DNA of 64,000 nt from Micromonospora sp. WMMD882 (GTDB taxonomy: Bacteria; Actinomycetota; Actinomycetes; Mycobacteriales; Micromonosporaceae). How positions within the stretch are numbered: position 1 is the first letter of the stretch; each line of letters begins with the position of its first letter. Below the pieces are notes generated by a model. It did not search any database. It was not told the DNA's origin and saw only the letters and a program-made list of their open reading frames with translations. This document shows positions 36,570 through 44,381 of this stretch, one piece after another. A program made the translations under genes and the position numbers. The DNA lies in assembly GCF_027497255.1 (NCBI RefSeq), contig NZ_CP114903.1, positions 1,984,001 to 2,048,000 on the forward strand, in the 5' to 3' direction.

Positions 36570-36880
36570 CTGCGGGCCCTGCGCGCTGGAGCCCGCCGGC
36601 CGCGGCCGAGCACCCTCCCCGTGGCCACGGCCGGCAGTGGCCTTCACTTTTCCGCGCGCCCGCCGACCTGGTGGTCCCCAGCTCGATCGGCCGGTGGCCC
36701 GGCGTCGACGTCCGCGACCCCGGCCGACGTCTCGGCGGCTACCTGGTCAGCCCCGGCTCGGTCGTCGACGGACGGCCATACGCGATCAAGCTGGACCTAC
36801 CGATCGCGCCGCTTCCCCACTGGCTGGCCGCCCGCCTCACCAGCCGGCCGCCGTCCGGCCCGACGCCCTGTAACCGGAGA
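36570..36880 (+). pseudogene. Prim-pol (bifunctional primase/polymerase) remnant of an older element
   Basis: Two overlapping frames together spell a prim-pol segment: STLPVATAGSGLHF in one frame up to about 36650, then FRAPADLVVPSSIGRWPGVDVRDPG, GYLVSPGSVVDGRPYAIKLD and APLPHWLAARLTSRPP in another. This corresponds to the YTVTTGRGGSHLYYQ-to-PLPGWLAGLLT part of the intact prim-pol gene at 47564-48511 but is clearly divergent from it. The N-terminal catalytic part is gone. I read it as the relic of an earlier AICE that used the same tRNA site. Confidence 0.7.
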
Positions 36881-36889
36881 GGATCTCCC

Positions 36890-37299
36890 GTGCCTGAGCA
36901 GCCCTCCACCGAGGAATCCCCGACCAGGGCCCCGGAGCGCATCAATGCCGCCGCCCGGAGCATCCTCGCTGACCGCGCCGAGCGGACCCTCGCGCTCTGG
37001 AAACCACGGCAGTCGAGCCCGGCGACGAGCGAGCCATCACCACCCGGCTCGCCGACTACGCCAGCCGGGTCCGCCACCACGAGACGCCCGAGATGGAGGC
37101 GGCCACCGACACGCTTCCTGCCGTGGACGGGGACGTGGACAACCGGATCAGCAGGGGCCAGTTCACCGGTCCGGTGGTCATGGCCCGAGACCTGGAGCAG
37201 GTAAGCGCCACCGGTGATCCGGCACCCGATCCGGCCGTGGGACCGATCGCCGCTGACGATCAAATCTATCCAAGCCCCTGGCGTCTCCGACATCCTTGA
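36890..37299 (+). pseudogene. Frameshifted small gene of the older element
   Basis: GTG 36890 follows GGAGAGG. The frame reads PEQPSTEESPTRAPERINAAARSILADRAERTLALWK, then shifts at about 37003. Taking the other frame restores a sensible continuation, TAVEPGDERAITTRLADYASRVRHHETPEMEAATD through DLEQVSATGD to TGA at 37297-37299. The combined product would be about 135 residues; it is unrecognised. The frameshift marks decay like that of the adjacent prim-pol relic. Confidence 0.6.
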
Positions 37300-37436
37300 G
37301 CGCCTTGGTGCCGTATGGGATGGGCGTTCCGCACCCGCAGAACACGACGATGCAGATGGATGACAAACCTGGTTGCCGGCCCGGATAAATGGGGGGGTTT
37401 CGGGGGGAGGTTCTTCAAAACTTTATAGAAGAACGT

Positions 37437-37473
37437 AAAAGCCCTGACCAGGTTTCCGCTGGTCAGGGCTTTT
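37437..37473. terminator. Rho-independent terminator beside attL
   Basis: AAAAGCCCTGACCAG and CTGGTCAGGGCTTTT form a perfect 15-bp stem with a 7-base loop and T-tracts on both ends, so it can act in both directions. It ends 6 bp before the att core, mirroring the integrase-terminator-att arrangement at the right end of the AICE. It probably belonged to the older element. Confidence 0.85.
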
Positions 37474-37478
37474 CTTGC

Positions 37479-37521
37479 GTCGGGACGGCCGGATTCGAAC
37501 CGACGACCCCTTGACCCCCAG
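37479..37521. repeat. attL: 43-bp copy of tRNA-Pro 3' half
   Basis: The 43 bases from gtcgggacggccggattcga to the ttgacccccag end are identical to 52070-52112, which is the T-arm-to-anticodon part of the intact tRNA-Pro gene. The two copies diverge at once on both sides. This is the left attachment site of the element. Confidence 0.95.
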
Positions 37522-37745
37522 GAGGATCCGTTACGCATCTATGCAGGTCACACACGCCGTGACCGCAACTGCGCCGTGCACCCGCCGCGCTTCGTCCACA
37601 TGTACGGCAGAGGCGGGTACGACGTGTGGTCCCCATCGGGTCCCTGTGTCGGCTCCCTCAACTTCAGTCGCTCACGGTGATCACGATTGAAGCGGTTGAC
37701 ACCCTGTGGGCTTTCCCTGTCACACCCGTGACGTAGCGTGCGGTC

Positions 37746-38903
37746 ATGGCCCACCACCTGCCTGAGGATGGCACAGCGCTCTCGGACTCCTCGCAGAGCG
37801 AAGGCACTGCAACTGAAGCCAGCGGATTGGCCCCACCAACTGCGATCAACGGTCTTCCCAGCGATAAGGAACAGGATCCAGAGGCCAGCGCCCGCGCCGA
37901 AGATGGGAGGTGGCCACCCCTCTGGATGCAAGTCACGGCGCTTGTCTCCGCCTCTCTGGTTACTCTCCTCTGCCTGGCAGCCCTATGGCCCTTTTTCAAA
38001 AGCGCCATCGAAGTCGCTTCCTTGATTACAGAAACGCGACCAGTAAAATCAACTATCGAACCCGTCAGGGTGTACCTTGCGTCTACCGCAGAGGGTTTCG
38101 CGGTAAAAGGGAGTGAACTTTTTAGGATTTGGGTAGCAAGCGGGATCGCCTTACTGGCATTAGCCTGGGCTGGGTCAATCGGTGCACGCATTGGCTGGTT
38201 CGCCTTTGGAATACTGACGACCGCAATGGCATGGGAAGGGTCCGAACCGCAACACGCCACGATAGCTGCCGGCCTTAGCGTGATCTGGTGGTCTCTGATC
38301 TCGATCCCCGCATATCGTCGCACCACAAACAAAAGCGGCTATTCCCCATCCCCTCACCCGCTCTTCCGAATATTGGAACTTCTCCAATCGAGCCGCCTTG
38401 CCACCCTCTTGCTTGGACCAAATCAAGCATCCACGGCTACCGCGCTACCCGAGCACGCTCAATCAGCAATACATTACTCCCCGGACTCTAACCGTGCAGC
38501 GGAGTTGAGGGGCGCTGAAATGCAGCGGAGAATCGATAGCAGCATCGCCCGGCACGGCTTCGATAACGTAGCCACGTACATCAAAGCGAACTGGGGCAGG
38601 TCGCGAAAGGTAATGAGCGAGGAGCTAGGCGCACCCGAATGGTTCGTCAAAGAGCTCATACGAGCACATTTTCCACCCAGAGAGGGGACGTCGATCGGCC
38701 GAACGCCATGGCAAATCAAACAGGAAGCTTTAGCGCATTTTCGAAATGGCGAAAGCTTTGCATCCATCGGAAGACGATACCGCGTTAGCGGAGGAACTGT
38801 TAGTCGCTGGATTAGGGAGGAAGATCCCGGCGCTCAGTCGGCATCGAGCGATAGCCGCGAAGAAGAACGGGGGAATGAAGAGGGCAACGGCTCAACTAAT
38901 TAG
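37746..38903 (+). CDS. Membrane protein with C-terminal helix-turn-helix, AICE cargo
   Basis: A 385-residue protein of no recognised family. Residues 1-55 are acidic and polar. Hydrophobic segments occur at about 60-85 (LWMQVTALVSASLVTLLCLAAL), 125-145 (FRIWVASGIALLALAWAG) and 148-190. The C-terminal half is soluble, with one DNA-binding-like helix at about 265-300 (VMSEELGAPEWFVKELIRAHFP) and a homeodomain-like/resolvase-type helix-turn-helix at about 335-365 (FRNGESFASIGRRYRVSGGTVSRWIREE). GC content is lower than in neighbouring genes, and a TTGACA hexamer lies at 37696-37701. It sits directly inside attL, a typical cargo position. A membrane-bound transcription factor or anti-invasion factor is conceivable. 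Confidence 0.75.
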   Translation: MAHHLPEDGTALSDSSQSEGTATEASGLAPPTAINGLPSDKEQDPEASARAEDGRWPPLWMQVTALVSASLVTLLCLAALWPFFKSAIEVASLITETRPVKSTIEPVRVYLASTAEGFAVKGSELFRIWVASGIALLALAWAGSIGARIGWFAFGILTTAMAWEGSEPQHATIAAGLSVIWWSLISIPAYRRTTNKSGYSPSPHPLFRILELLQSSRLATLLLGPNQASTATALPEHAQSAIHYSPDSNRAAELRGAEMQRRIDSSIARHGFDNVATYIKANWGRSRKVMSEELGAPEWFVKELIRAHFPPREGTSIGRTPWQIKQEALAHFRNGESFASIGRRYRVSGGTVSRWIREEDPGAQSASSDSREEERGNEEGNGSTN

Positions 38904-39027
38904 TCCAGGGCGACGCATCTCACCCGACCATCAGACTAACGGGACAAACTGTCTGACCGGACAGCCAAGTGCGCCAGTCCTTGCGCTTTGCCACCTAGGG
39001 GCGAAAGCACAATCCGGCACCCGACCC

Positions 39028-39933
39028 TTAACGCGTAATCGTTGTCGATTCGGCCTTAGTGGATGATTTGCGTTGCTGAGCTAGCCCGATGCCAGCCAGG
39101 ACGAATATCATGCCCGCGAACATCGACCAGGTGAGCTGCTCATTCACTACTAGGGCACCAAGTACGACCGCGACGATGGGAAGCAGGTAGGTGGTGGTGC
39201 TCGCAACAGTCGGCCCTTCGTCCTCAATCAGTCGGTAATTGAGCACGTAGGCAGCCCCGGTACCTAGCAAGCCAAGGACGAGAAGGCTGGCAACCGCGTC
39301 GACCCGCCACGACGGCGCTACGAATCCTTGGACTGGTAAGGCGAACGCAACGAGAATCGCTCCGGCCGCAAGCTGGCTTGCCGCCAGAGTTATCGAGGAA
39401 ATTCCTCGACCAGCGAGGAATTTCCCCATGTAGACGTAACTGACCCCGTAGCTGGCTGCGGCGGCAAGGCAGGCGATCCCGCCCCAGCTTGCGATTTCGC
39501 CTGCCGACCGCCACGGCGAGAAGATCAGGAGCGTTCCCGTAAACCCGAGGACCATGCCGATAGCGCGCTTCGGACTAACAGCGCGGTCTGCACCGACCAA
39601 GAATGCGATAAGGACAGTCCATAACGGCGTGGTGGCGTTAAGTACGCCAGCCACGTTGGAGCCTACCGTCTGTTCACCTACACCAAACAGGGTGTACGGG
39701 ATGGCGTTGGCAACCAGGGCGGCAACGAATAAGTGCCCCCAGGTCCTTGAACCAGTCGGCCATTTCATTTCTCGCATCATCGCGATCGGTGCTAGCACGA
39801 TGACACCGAGCACTAGGCGTACAAGCACGATTTGTACCGGAGTGAAGCCGCGCAGCGCTAGTTTGATCCACAGGAAGCTTGATCCCCATAGCAGAGCTAA
39901 CAGGGCCAGCCTGACCAGGCTGCTGCGGCTCAT
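39028..39933 (-). CDS. EamA/DMT-family transporter, AICE cargo
   Basis: A 301-residue inner-membrane exporter of the drug/metabolite transporter superfamily, with ten hydrophobic segments arranged as two EamA repeats: LLWGSSFLWIKLALRGFTPVQIVLVRLVLG at the start, and ASYGVSYVYMGKFLAGRGISS beginning the second half. ATG at 39933 lies 12 bp after the GntR gene, so both are one operon. Substrates of this family include amino acids, nucleobases and toxic metabolites. GC content is lower than in the AICE core, suggesting a separate origin. Confidence 0.9.
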   Translation of the reverse strand: MSRSSLVRLALLALLWGSSFLWIKLALRGFTPVQIVLVRLVLGVIVLAPIAMMREMKWPTGSRTWGHLFVAALVANAIPYTLFGVGEQTVGSNVAGVLNATTPLWTVLIAFLVGADRAVSPKRAIGMVLGFTGTLLIFSPWRSAGEIASWGGIACLAAAASYGVSYVYMGKFLAGRGISSITLAASQLAAGAILVAFALPVQGFVAPSWRVDAVASLLVLGLLGTGAAYVLNYRLIEDEGPTVASTTTYLLPIVAVVLGALVVNEQLTWSMFAGMIFVLAGIGLAQQRKSSTKAESTTITR

Positions 39934-39944
39934 CCGATACTCCC

Positions 39945-40727
39945 TTAGTCCTCTACGGGCATTTCGTAGTCAAGGCCGTTCAGGTCGCTGCGCATGACGA
40001 ACCTCGTGACTTCGAATGCCTGCATCTTGTCGTCAATGCCCGTGTGGAGAACTTCGATTACGGGCACGCCGGGTGGAATCGACAAGCCTTTCGCCTCTTC
40101 CGGCGTGGGCATGCGCGCCGAGATCTCTTCCCGGATTCGGGCGATCGGATAACCAAGTTCCTCGAATCTGGCGTAGATACTCCCCCGCCCTAATGTCTTC
40201 TCACTGGCCAGTGGTGACGTTCCCGCAACCGCAGTCGGGATGTACGTAACACCCACCTGCACAGGTTCGTCATCCGCGAAGTACCAGTTCTCACGCCGAA
40301 TCACCACGTCCTCGGAGCGGTCAAGCCCAAGCCGCTCCGCCACGTCTTCGGGTGGCGAATCCTGCGTCACCGAACGGCACTCGACCCGTGCCGTGCGCCC
40401 CTGCTTGGTCACCTCGATTCGGAACGGGGAAAGCCCCGTCTCCCCGCGCAGACGGCGCGAGTAGCGGTTAGCGCCGAGCCTCATCAGCGCGGGTCGGTTA
40501 CGGACGAACACGCCTCGCCCATGTTGAGCATCCACCAGCCCTTCAGCTTGCAGAAGGGCCACCGCTTCCCGTGCGGTGTTGCGGGCCGTGCCGTACTCGG
40601 CAGCAAGCGAACGCTCCGACGGAAGCTTGTCCCCTGGCTTCAACTCCCGTTGCTTGATCCGCTCCCGCAGAGCATCAGCAATCCGCCTACTTGGTAGACG
40701 TTTGTCCTGTTCAGGCGATTCAGCCAT
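39945..40727 (-). CDS. GntR-family (HutC/UTRA) regulator of the AICE
   Basis: A 260-residue repressor. ATG at 40727 is preceded by GGAGGTGGGG. The N-terminal winged helix reads RIADALRERIKQRELKPGDKLPSERSLAAEYGTARNTAREAVALLQAEGLVDAQHGRGVFV (about residues 14-75). The UTRA ligand domain follows (LGLDRSEDVVIRRENWYFADDEPVQVGVTYIPTAV). In pSAM2 the related KorSA silences transfer and replication. Here three palindromes lie just upstream, between this gene and the rightward transfer/replication operon, so autoregulation and repression of the core are likely. It shares a transcript with the DMT exporter. Confidence 0.9.
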   Translation of the reverse strand: MAESPEQDKRLPSRRIADALRERIKQRELKPGDKLPSERSLAAEYGTARNTAREAVALLQAEGLVDAQHGRGVFVRNRPALMRLGANRYSRRLRGETGLSPFRIEVTKQGRTARVECRSVTQDSPPEDVAERLGLDRSEDVVIRRENWYFADDEPVQVGVTYIPTAVAGTSPLASEKTLGRGSIYARFEELGYPIARIREEISARMPTPEEAKGLSIPPGVPVIEVLHTGIDDKMQAFEVTRFVMRSDLNGLDYEMPVED

Positions 40728-40758
40728 GGCACCCCACCTCCACCAACAGCCTAGCGCG

Positions 40759-40837
40759 ACTGGCTCAAGCCAGTCTCTTGACAGACGCGCCCCCGGTCCC
40801 CAGACTGGCTTAAGCCAGTTAACTGGCTCAAGCCAGT
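40759..40837. promoter_or_regulatory. Three palindromic operators ACTGGCT(C/T)AAGCCAGT
   Basis: Near-perfect 16-bp palindromes occur at 40759-40774, 40804-40819 and 40822-40837. The second differs from the others by one central base (T for C) and is fully symmetric. A rightward TTGACA hexamer lies at 40778-40783 between the first and second sites, so the second would cover the -10 region. They are the obvious targets of the GntR regulator encoded 32 bp to the left. Confidence 0.85.
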
Positions 40838-41041
40838 AGCCGGATGGTTGTCGGGGAAGGCGGCACATGCCGCACGCCTACGAGCCACCGCGCCTACTCG
40901 TCCTGTGTCAACTGCATGGGGTCGCACCTCCCCGAAAAGGTCGCCACGCATGGGCTAAGGCCCGTGCATCTCCCCTGTACACGCCCCGCGATGGTCCGCG
41001 CGACGATGCGCGGTCCGTCGCCTCCACACCCGGAGGTTTCC

Positions 41042-41419
41042 GTGAGGAAACACCCTGTCCCCACCGAGCCGACCCCCGCCGACCTGGGGGCGATCGACGC
41101 CGAATGGCCGCTGGTCGCCGCCGAGCTGGACCTGCTCGACGCTGAGATCAGCCTGATCTACGCCGAGGATCACGGGGGCCCGTCCCCGCTCGACTGGCGA
41201 CGGGTCCGCCGGGCTGAGGCCCGTGTCACCCGCGCCGCCGCCACGGCGGTCCGTCCGGCTTGGAGCACTGACGGCTGCGTGCCGCACCGCCTGGTCGTGG
41301 TCGGCTGGACCGGTTGCAGCTACCGCTGCGAGATCGTGCGCTGCGGCACCTGCGGTGGTGAGCAGGTGTTGCACCGGACCGAAGACGGATGCCGCGCCGG
41401 CACCGCCCGCGCGGCCTGA
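41042..41419 (+). CDS. Small AICE protein, DUF6284-like N-terminus with Cys pairs
   Basis: A 125-residue protein. GTG at 41042 has GGAGG seven bases upstream. The N-terminus (PTPADLGAIDAEWPLVAAELDLLDAEISLI) resembles the short DUF6284 proteins common in actinomycete plasmids and AICEs (from memory). The C-terminus carries SYRCEIVRCGTCGGEQVLHRTEDGC, a zinc-ribbon-like cysteine pattern. It is the first gene of the rightward operon controlled by the three operators. Its TGA overlaps the next ATG. Function unknown. Confidence 0.75.
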   Translation: MRKHPVPTEPTPADLGAIDAEWPLVAAELDLLDAEISLIYAEDHGGPSPLDWRRVRRAEARVTRAAATAVRPAWSTDGCVPHRLVVVGWTGCSYRCEIVRCGTCGGEQVLHRTEDGCRAGTARAA

Positions 41420-41787
41420 TGGGCCGCATCCGCGCCGCGTACTGGGATCCGGACGGGTCGCGGTACGGCATCCCTACCTACTGGTGGCAGGGTGCCCCGC
41501 CCGGTTACGCGACTCGCCGGCAACTGCGCGCCGCCGGTCTGCGCCCGGCCGGTCAGCCGGTAGCCGCGCAGATCCTCTGGCGCGGCATCGGCGGCACCCG
41601 CACCGCCTACCTGTACCGGGTCGATCTGGCCCGACCGAAGCGCACCGCCACCCCCGCCCAACTCCGCGCCGTCCGCGCGGCCCTGACCGCCCGGCGGACC
41701 TGCCCGACCTGCCGGGTGGTGCGCCCGTACTTCATCCCGCGCTCGCTGGGCGAGTGCACCCTCTGCGCCTACGGAGACCCGCCATGA
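41419..41787 (+). CDS. RRQ-L motif zinc-binding AICE protein
   Basis: A 122-residue protein; ATG at 41419 overlaps the preceding stop by one base. The central TRRQLRAAGLRPAGQPVAAQILWR is the hallmark of the small RRQRL-motif zinc-binding proteins that travel with actinomycete integrative elements. Near the C-terminus CPTCRVVRPYFIPRSLGECTLC supplies two CxxC pairs for zinc. Biochemical role unknown. Coupled by ATGA overlap to the next small gene. Confidence 0.8.
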   Translation: MGRIRAAYWDPDGSRYGIPTYWWQGAPPGYATRRQLRAAGLRPAGQPVAAQILWRGIGGTRTAYLYRVDLARPKRTATPAQLRAVRAALTARRTCPTCRVVRPYFIPRSLGECTLCAYGDPP

Positions 41788-41903
41788 CCCTGCTCTTGCT
41801 GCTGCTGATCCTGCTCGGCGGTCCCGCCGTGATGCTCACCCCGTTCCTGATCGGCCACCTGCTCAACCGGCCGACCCCGAGGATGAAGGAGACCCTGCGA
41901 TGA
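41784..41903 (+). CDS. 39-residue single-span membrane peptide
   Basis: ATG at 41784 overlaps the upstream stop, and its TGA overlaps the next ATG. The peptide is one long hydrophobic segment (MTLLLLLLILLGGPAVMLTPFLIGHLL) with a basic tail. The two coupling overlaps support a real gene. Function unknown; possibly part of the mating-pore or spread apparatus. Confidence 0.7.
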   Translation: MTLLLLLLILLGGPAVMLTPFLIGHLLNRPTPRMKETLR

Positions 41904-42241
41904 CCGACCGCAAGACCCGCCGCGCCGTGCTGGCCGAGCTGCTGTTGCTGGCCAACCCCGCCGGTATCCGCGCCTCCACCTCCGACGCGCTGTCGGTCGA
42001 CTTCGACAGCATCGCTGAGCTTCGCGGGTGGCTGCGGCTGGCCGGACTCGACACCGCCAACCTGCTCACCGGCGAGCGTGACAGCACCGACACCGAGGGC
42101 CGGCCGTACCGCAGCGCGTACGCCTACCCGGTGTGGCACGGCTGGAAGATCTACGCCTACGCCCGTGACTACACCGACACCGCCGCCCCGCTCGACCCGG
42201 CCACCACCGACCAGCTCACCGCCCTGGTGGTGGCCGGGTGA
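41900..42241 (+). CDS. Hypothetical AICE protein, 113 residues
   Basis: ATG at 41900 overlaps the preceding TGA. The sequence has a helical start (RKTRRAVLAELLLLANPAGI) and a compact alpha/beta-like remainder (RSAYAYPVWHGWKIYAYARDYTD). No recognised motif. It is part of the chain of overlapping ORFs between the RRQ-L gene and the Spd-like gene. Confidence 0.75.
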   Translation: MTDRKTRRAVLAELLLLANPAGIRASTSDALSVDFDSIAELRGWLRLAGLDTANLLTGERDSTDTEGRPYRSAYAYPVWHGWKIYAYARDYTDTAAPLDPATTDQLTALVVAG

Positions 42242-42417
42242 ACGCCTGGACGCCGAAGCGCACCCGCCGGCCCTGGTCGACCAGCCCCGACGTGTTCACC
42301 TCCACCGGCCGGGACGGCTACTGCGGTGACGCCAAGAGCGGCCGGACGTGGGGCGTCAGCGAACACCGCCCCTACCCGCTTCCCCGCCCCGCTACCCGGA
42401 AGGACCGCACCCGATGA
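42238..42417 (+). CDS. 59-residue basic AICE protein
   Basis: GTG at 42238 overlaps the previous stop, and its TGA (42415-42417) overlaps the ATG of the next gene. The product is rich in Arg, Pro and Trp, starting with VNAWTPKRTRRPWSTSPD, with one Cys and no recognised domain. The tight coupling on both sides is the main support. Confidence 0.6.
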   Translation: MNAWTPKRTRRPWSTSPDVFTSTGRDGYCGDAKSGRTWGVSEHRPYPLPRPATRKDRTR

Positions 42418-43415
42418 CCGCTCCCACGATCAACGGCACGAAGTACCCGCAGCCCATCGAGGACCTGCTGCCGGCCGCTCGCGCGTTGGTGTTGCCCGAG
42501 GGGCAGAAGCTGCCGTCGCGTAACCGGCTGATGCGGGAGTTCCACATCGGCGCGCCGAAGGCCGATGCCCTGCGCGCGTTGCTGATGAACGAGGGCATCC
42601 GCCGGGATCTCGACCAGGCCGAACGGGACGGCCGACTGACCCGGCCCGGCACCCGCACGTCCGGCCCGGTGGTGTTCGACTACCCGGAACCGATCGGCCC
42701 GGACCCGGCCGACGACCAGGCCGAGCGGGCCCGCCTCTACAACCTGGTCCGGGGCGGTACCGGCGGCACGGTCGACGTGGCCGAGGCGGCCCGCCGGGTG
42801 GCCGACGACCCGCACGCCCCCGACTACGTCCGGTCGGTCGCCCGGGACCTGATCGACACCGCCCCGGACACCCGGGCGCACGCCGACACCGGCCACGCCC
42901 CGACCGCCACCGGGCAGCCGCCGGCCGTCGAGCCGACCGGGCAGGTAGAGCCGGTCGGACACCCGGACACGAAGATCCGCCCCGCACGGTCCCGGCGGGC
43001 GGTGGTGTGGCCCGTGATCCTGCTGGCGCTGCCCGCGTTCGTCGCGATCTGGGGTGGCTGGGTCGGACTCGGGAAGCTGACCGGGTTCGGGAAGGTGAAC
43101 CTGTTGCCGGGGATCGGGTCCGGTTGGGTCATCGACACCGCCATCACCCTGCCCATCGGTGTCGAGACGTACGGGGCTTTCGCGCTCTACGTGTGGCTCA
43201 CCGGTCGGGTGCCCGCGCGGGCGGCCCGGTTCGCGAAGTGGTCCGCCCTCGGGTCCCTGGCCATCGGCGCGCTCGGGCAGGTCGCCTATCACCTGCTGAT
43301 CGCGGCCGGGATCACGTCCGCCCCGTGGTGGATCACGACCCTTGTCGCGTGCCTGCCGGTGGCCGTTCTCGGGATGGGCGCCGCCCTCGCCCACCTGATG
43401 CACGCCGACCAGTAG
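42414..43415 (+). CDS. Spd-like transfer membrane protein with N-terminal winged helix
   Basis: A 333-residue protein; ATG 42414 overlaps the upstream TGA. Residues 15-60 look like a winged helix (KLPSRNRLMREFHIGAPKADALRALL). A polar linker follows at about 90-195. The C-terminal 135 residues contain four membrane helices (VVWPVILLALPAFVAIWGGWVGL; WVIDTAITLPIGVETYGAFALYVWL; WSALGSLAIGALGQVAYHLLIAAGI; WWITTLVACLPVAVLGMGAALAHL). This layout resembles SpdB-type spread proteins and DUF2637-like proteins of Streptomyces plasmids, which help intramycelial plasmid spread. A role in transfer is inferred. Confidence 0.75.
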   Translation: MTAPTINGTKYPQPIEDLLPAARALVLPEGQKLPSRNRLMREFHIGAPKADALRALLMNEGIRRDLDQAERDGRLTRPGTRTSGPVVFDYPEPIGPDPADDQAERARLYNLVRGGTGGTVDVAEAARRVADDPHAPDYVRSVARDLIDTAPDTRAHADTGHAPTATGQPPAVEPTGQVEPVGHPDTKIRPARSRRAVVWPVILLALPAFVAIWGGWVGLGKLTGFGKVNLLPGIGSGWVIDTAITLPIGVETYGAFALYVWLTGRVPARAARFAKWSALGSLAIGALGQVAYHLLIAAGITSAPWWITTLVACLPVAVLGMGAALAHLMHADQ

Positions 43416-43421
43416 CTACGC

Positions 43422-43468
43422 CCGGCGGCACAGCCCTACGGCCTCAGAAACCAGTGCTGTGCCGCCGG
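43422..43468. repeat. Leader hairpin, copy 1 (upstream of Nudix gene)
   Basis: CCGGCGGCACAGC (43422-43434) pairs perfectly with GCTGTGCCGCCGG (43456-43468). The 47-bp unit recurs at 44295-44341 with only a few differences, all in the loop. Its end lies 41 bases before the Nudix ATG. Confidence 0.85.
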
Positions 43469-43509
43469 CCCCATGCCCATCTGTCAAAGGACTTCAGGGA
43501 GAGATACCC

Positions 43510-44016
43510 ATGTTCGCAGGTTCGACCATTGTGCACGCGCTCAGCCGGCACTTCACCGCGTCCGCTGTCGTGATCGACGCGGACGCCCGGCGGGTGCTGT
43601 TGATCGACCACAAGGCGTCCGGTCTCCGGCAGTTCCCCGGAGGGCATGTCGACCCGGATGAGACCGGTGACGAAGCCGCTATCCGTGAGGTGCGCGAGGA
43701 AACCGGCGTGATCGCCACTGTGTGGACCCCGACCAGGTTCGTGGTGCCCGGTGCCCGTCGGGTGCACCCGACGCCGTTCATGGTCGCGGAGTTCCCCGCG
43801 CCGCCGAAGCCGCACAAGGGTGAGCCCGCCCACCACCACATCGATTTGCTGTACATCGCTACGGCTGACAGCTCGGCCCCGATGACCACTCAACTTGCCG
43901 AGGTTGACGGCGCGGTGTGGTTGCCGCTGGACAACCTCGCCGTAGCCGCTGTCCGCGCTGACGTGCCCCCGGTCGCCACTGCCGCCTGGAAGGCCCTGAC
44001 CGGCCAGACGCTCTGA
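43510..44016 (+). CDS. Nudix hydrolase of the AICE
   Basis: A 168-residue Nudix enzyme. ATG 43510 follows GGGAGAG. The Nudix box is GGHVDPDETGDEAAIREVREETGV (about residues 46-69), fitting G-x5-E-x7-REVREETGV, and LRQFPGGH precedes it. Nudix genes are recurrent members of pSAM2-like elements, where a Nudix product was linked to signalling the donor state. The substrate here is unknown. It lies between two copies of a conserved hairpin. Confidence 0.9.
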   Translation: MFAGSTIVHALSRHFTASAVVIDADARRVLLIDHKASGLRQFPGGHVDPDETGDEAAIREVREETGVIATVWTPTRFVVPGARRVHPTPFMVAEFPAPPKPHKGEPAHHHIDLLYIATADSSAPMTTQLAEVDGAVWLPLDNLAVAAVRADVPPVATAAWKALTGQTL

Positions 44017-44079
44017 CCGCTTCCATCGCCACCGGATCATCGCCCGGTGGCGGTGGTAGCCGCCAGAGCGTCTGGCCGG
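44000..44079. repeat. 16-bp perfect inverted repeat after the Nudix gene
   Basis: CCGGCCAGACGCTCTG (44000-44015, including the Nudix stop codon) is exactly complementary to 44064-44079. Inside, ATCGCCACCGG and CCGGTGGCGGT add an almost continuous second stem, so the whole 80 bases can fold into one long hairpin. It ends 19 bases before the next ATG. Possible terminator or mRNA processing site. Confidence 0.75.
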
Positions 44080-44098
44080 CGGAGAGGAGCACTACGTC

Positions 44099-44287
44099 AT
44101 GGACAAGAGCAAGAACCTGAGCATGCAGCTCGGCGACAAGGCGGACTGCGTGGCCTGCGGCACCGAGATCACCAAGGTCGAACAGGGGCGCGGTGTGCAG
44201 GTCTGGGTAGACGCCAGGGGCGACGCCTACCACGGCTTCGGCATCGGCGGCCACCTGCCGCTCAAGGGCACCGTCCGGCGTCCCTGA
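44099..44287 (+). CDS. 62-residue AICE protein with CxxC
   Basis: ATG 44099 with GGAGAGGAG upstream. The product starts MDKSKNLSMQLGDKADCVACGTEI and contains one CVAC pair and a Gly-rich end (HGFGIGGHLPLKG). No family recognised. It sits between the Nudix and Tra genes, bordered by hairpins on both sides. Confidence 0.7.
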   Translation: MDKSKNLSMQLGDKADCVACGTEITKVEQGRGVQVWVDARGDAYHGFGIGGHLPLKGTVRRP

Positions 44288-44294
44288 CCCCGCC

Positions 44295-44341
44295 CCGGCG
44301 GCACAGCCCTCATGGCCTGGAAACCAGTGCTGTGCCGCCGG
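44295..44341. repeat. Leader hairpin, copy 2 (upstream of Tra gene)
   Basis: Same 13-bp arms as copy 1 (44295-44307 and 44329-44341), and the loop also keeps GAAACCAGT. It ends 40 bases before the Tra ATG, nearly the same spacing as copy 1 to the Nudix gene. Confidence 0.85.
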
Positions 44342-44381
44342 TCCTCCCCAACCGTCAACTGATCACGGAGGAACCCTCATC

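Noticed and set aside
40844..41041. Upstream extension of the first AICE operon gene to 40844
   Set aside because: No ribosome-binding site at 40844 and weak coding character; GGAGG just before GTG 41042 decides the start.
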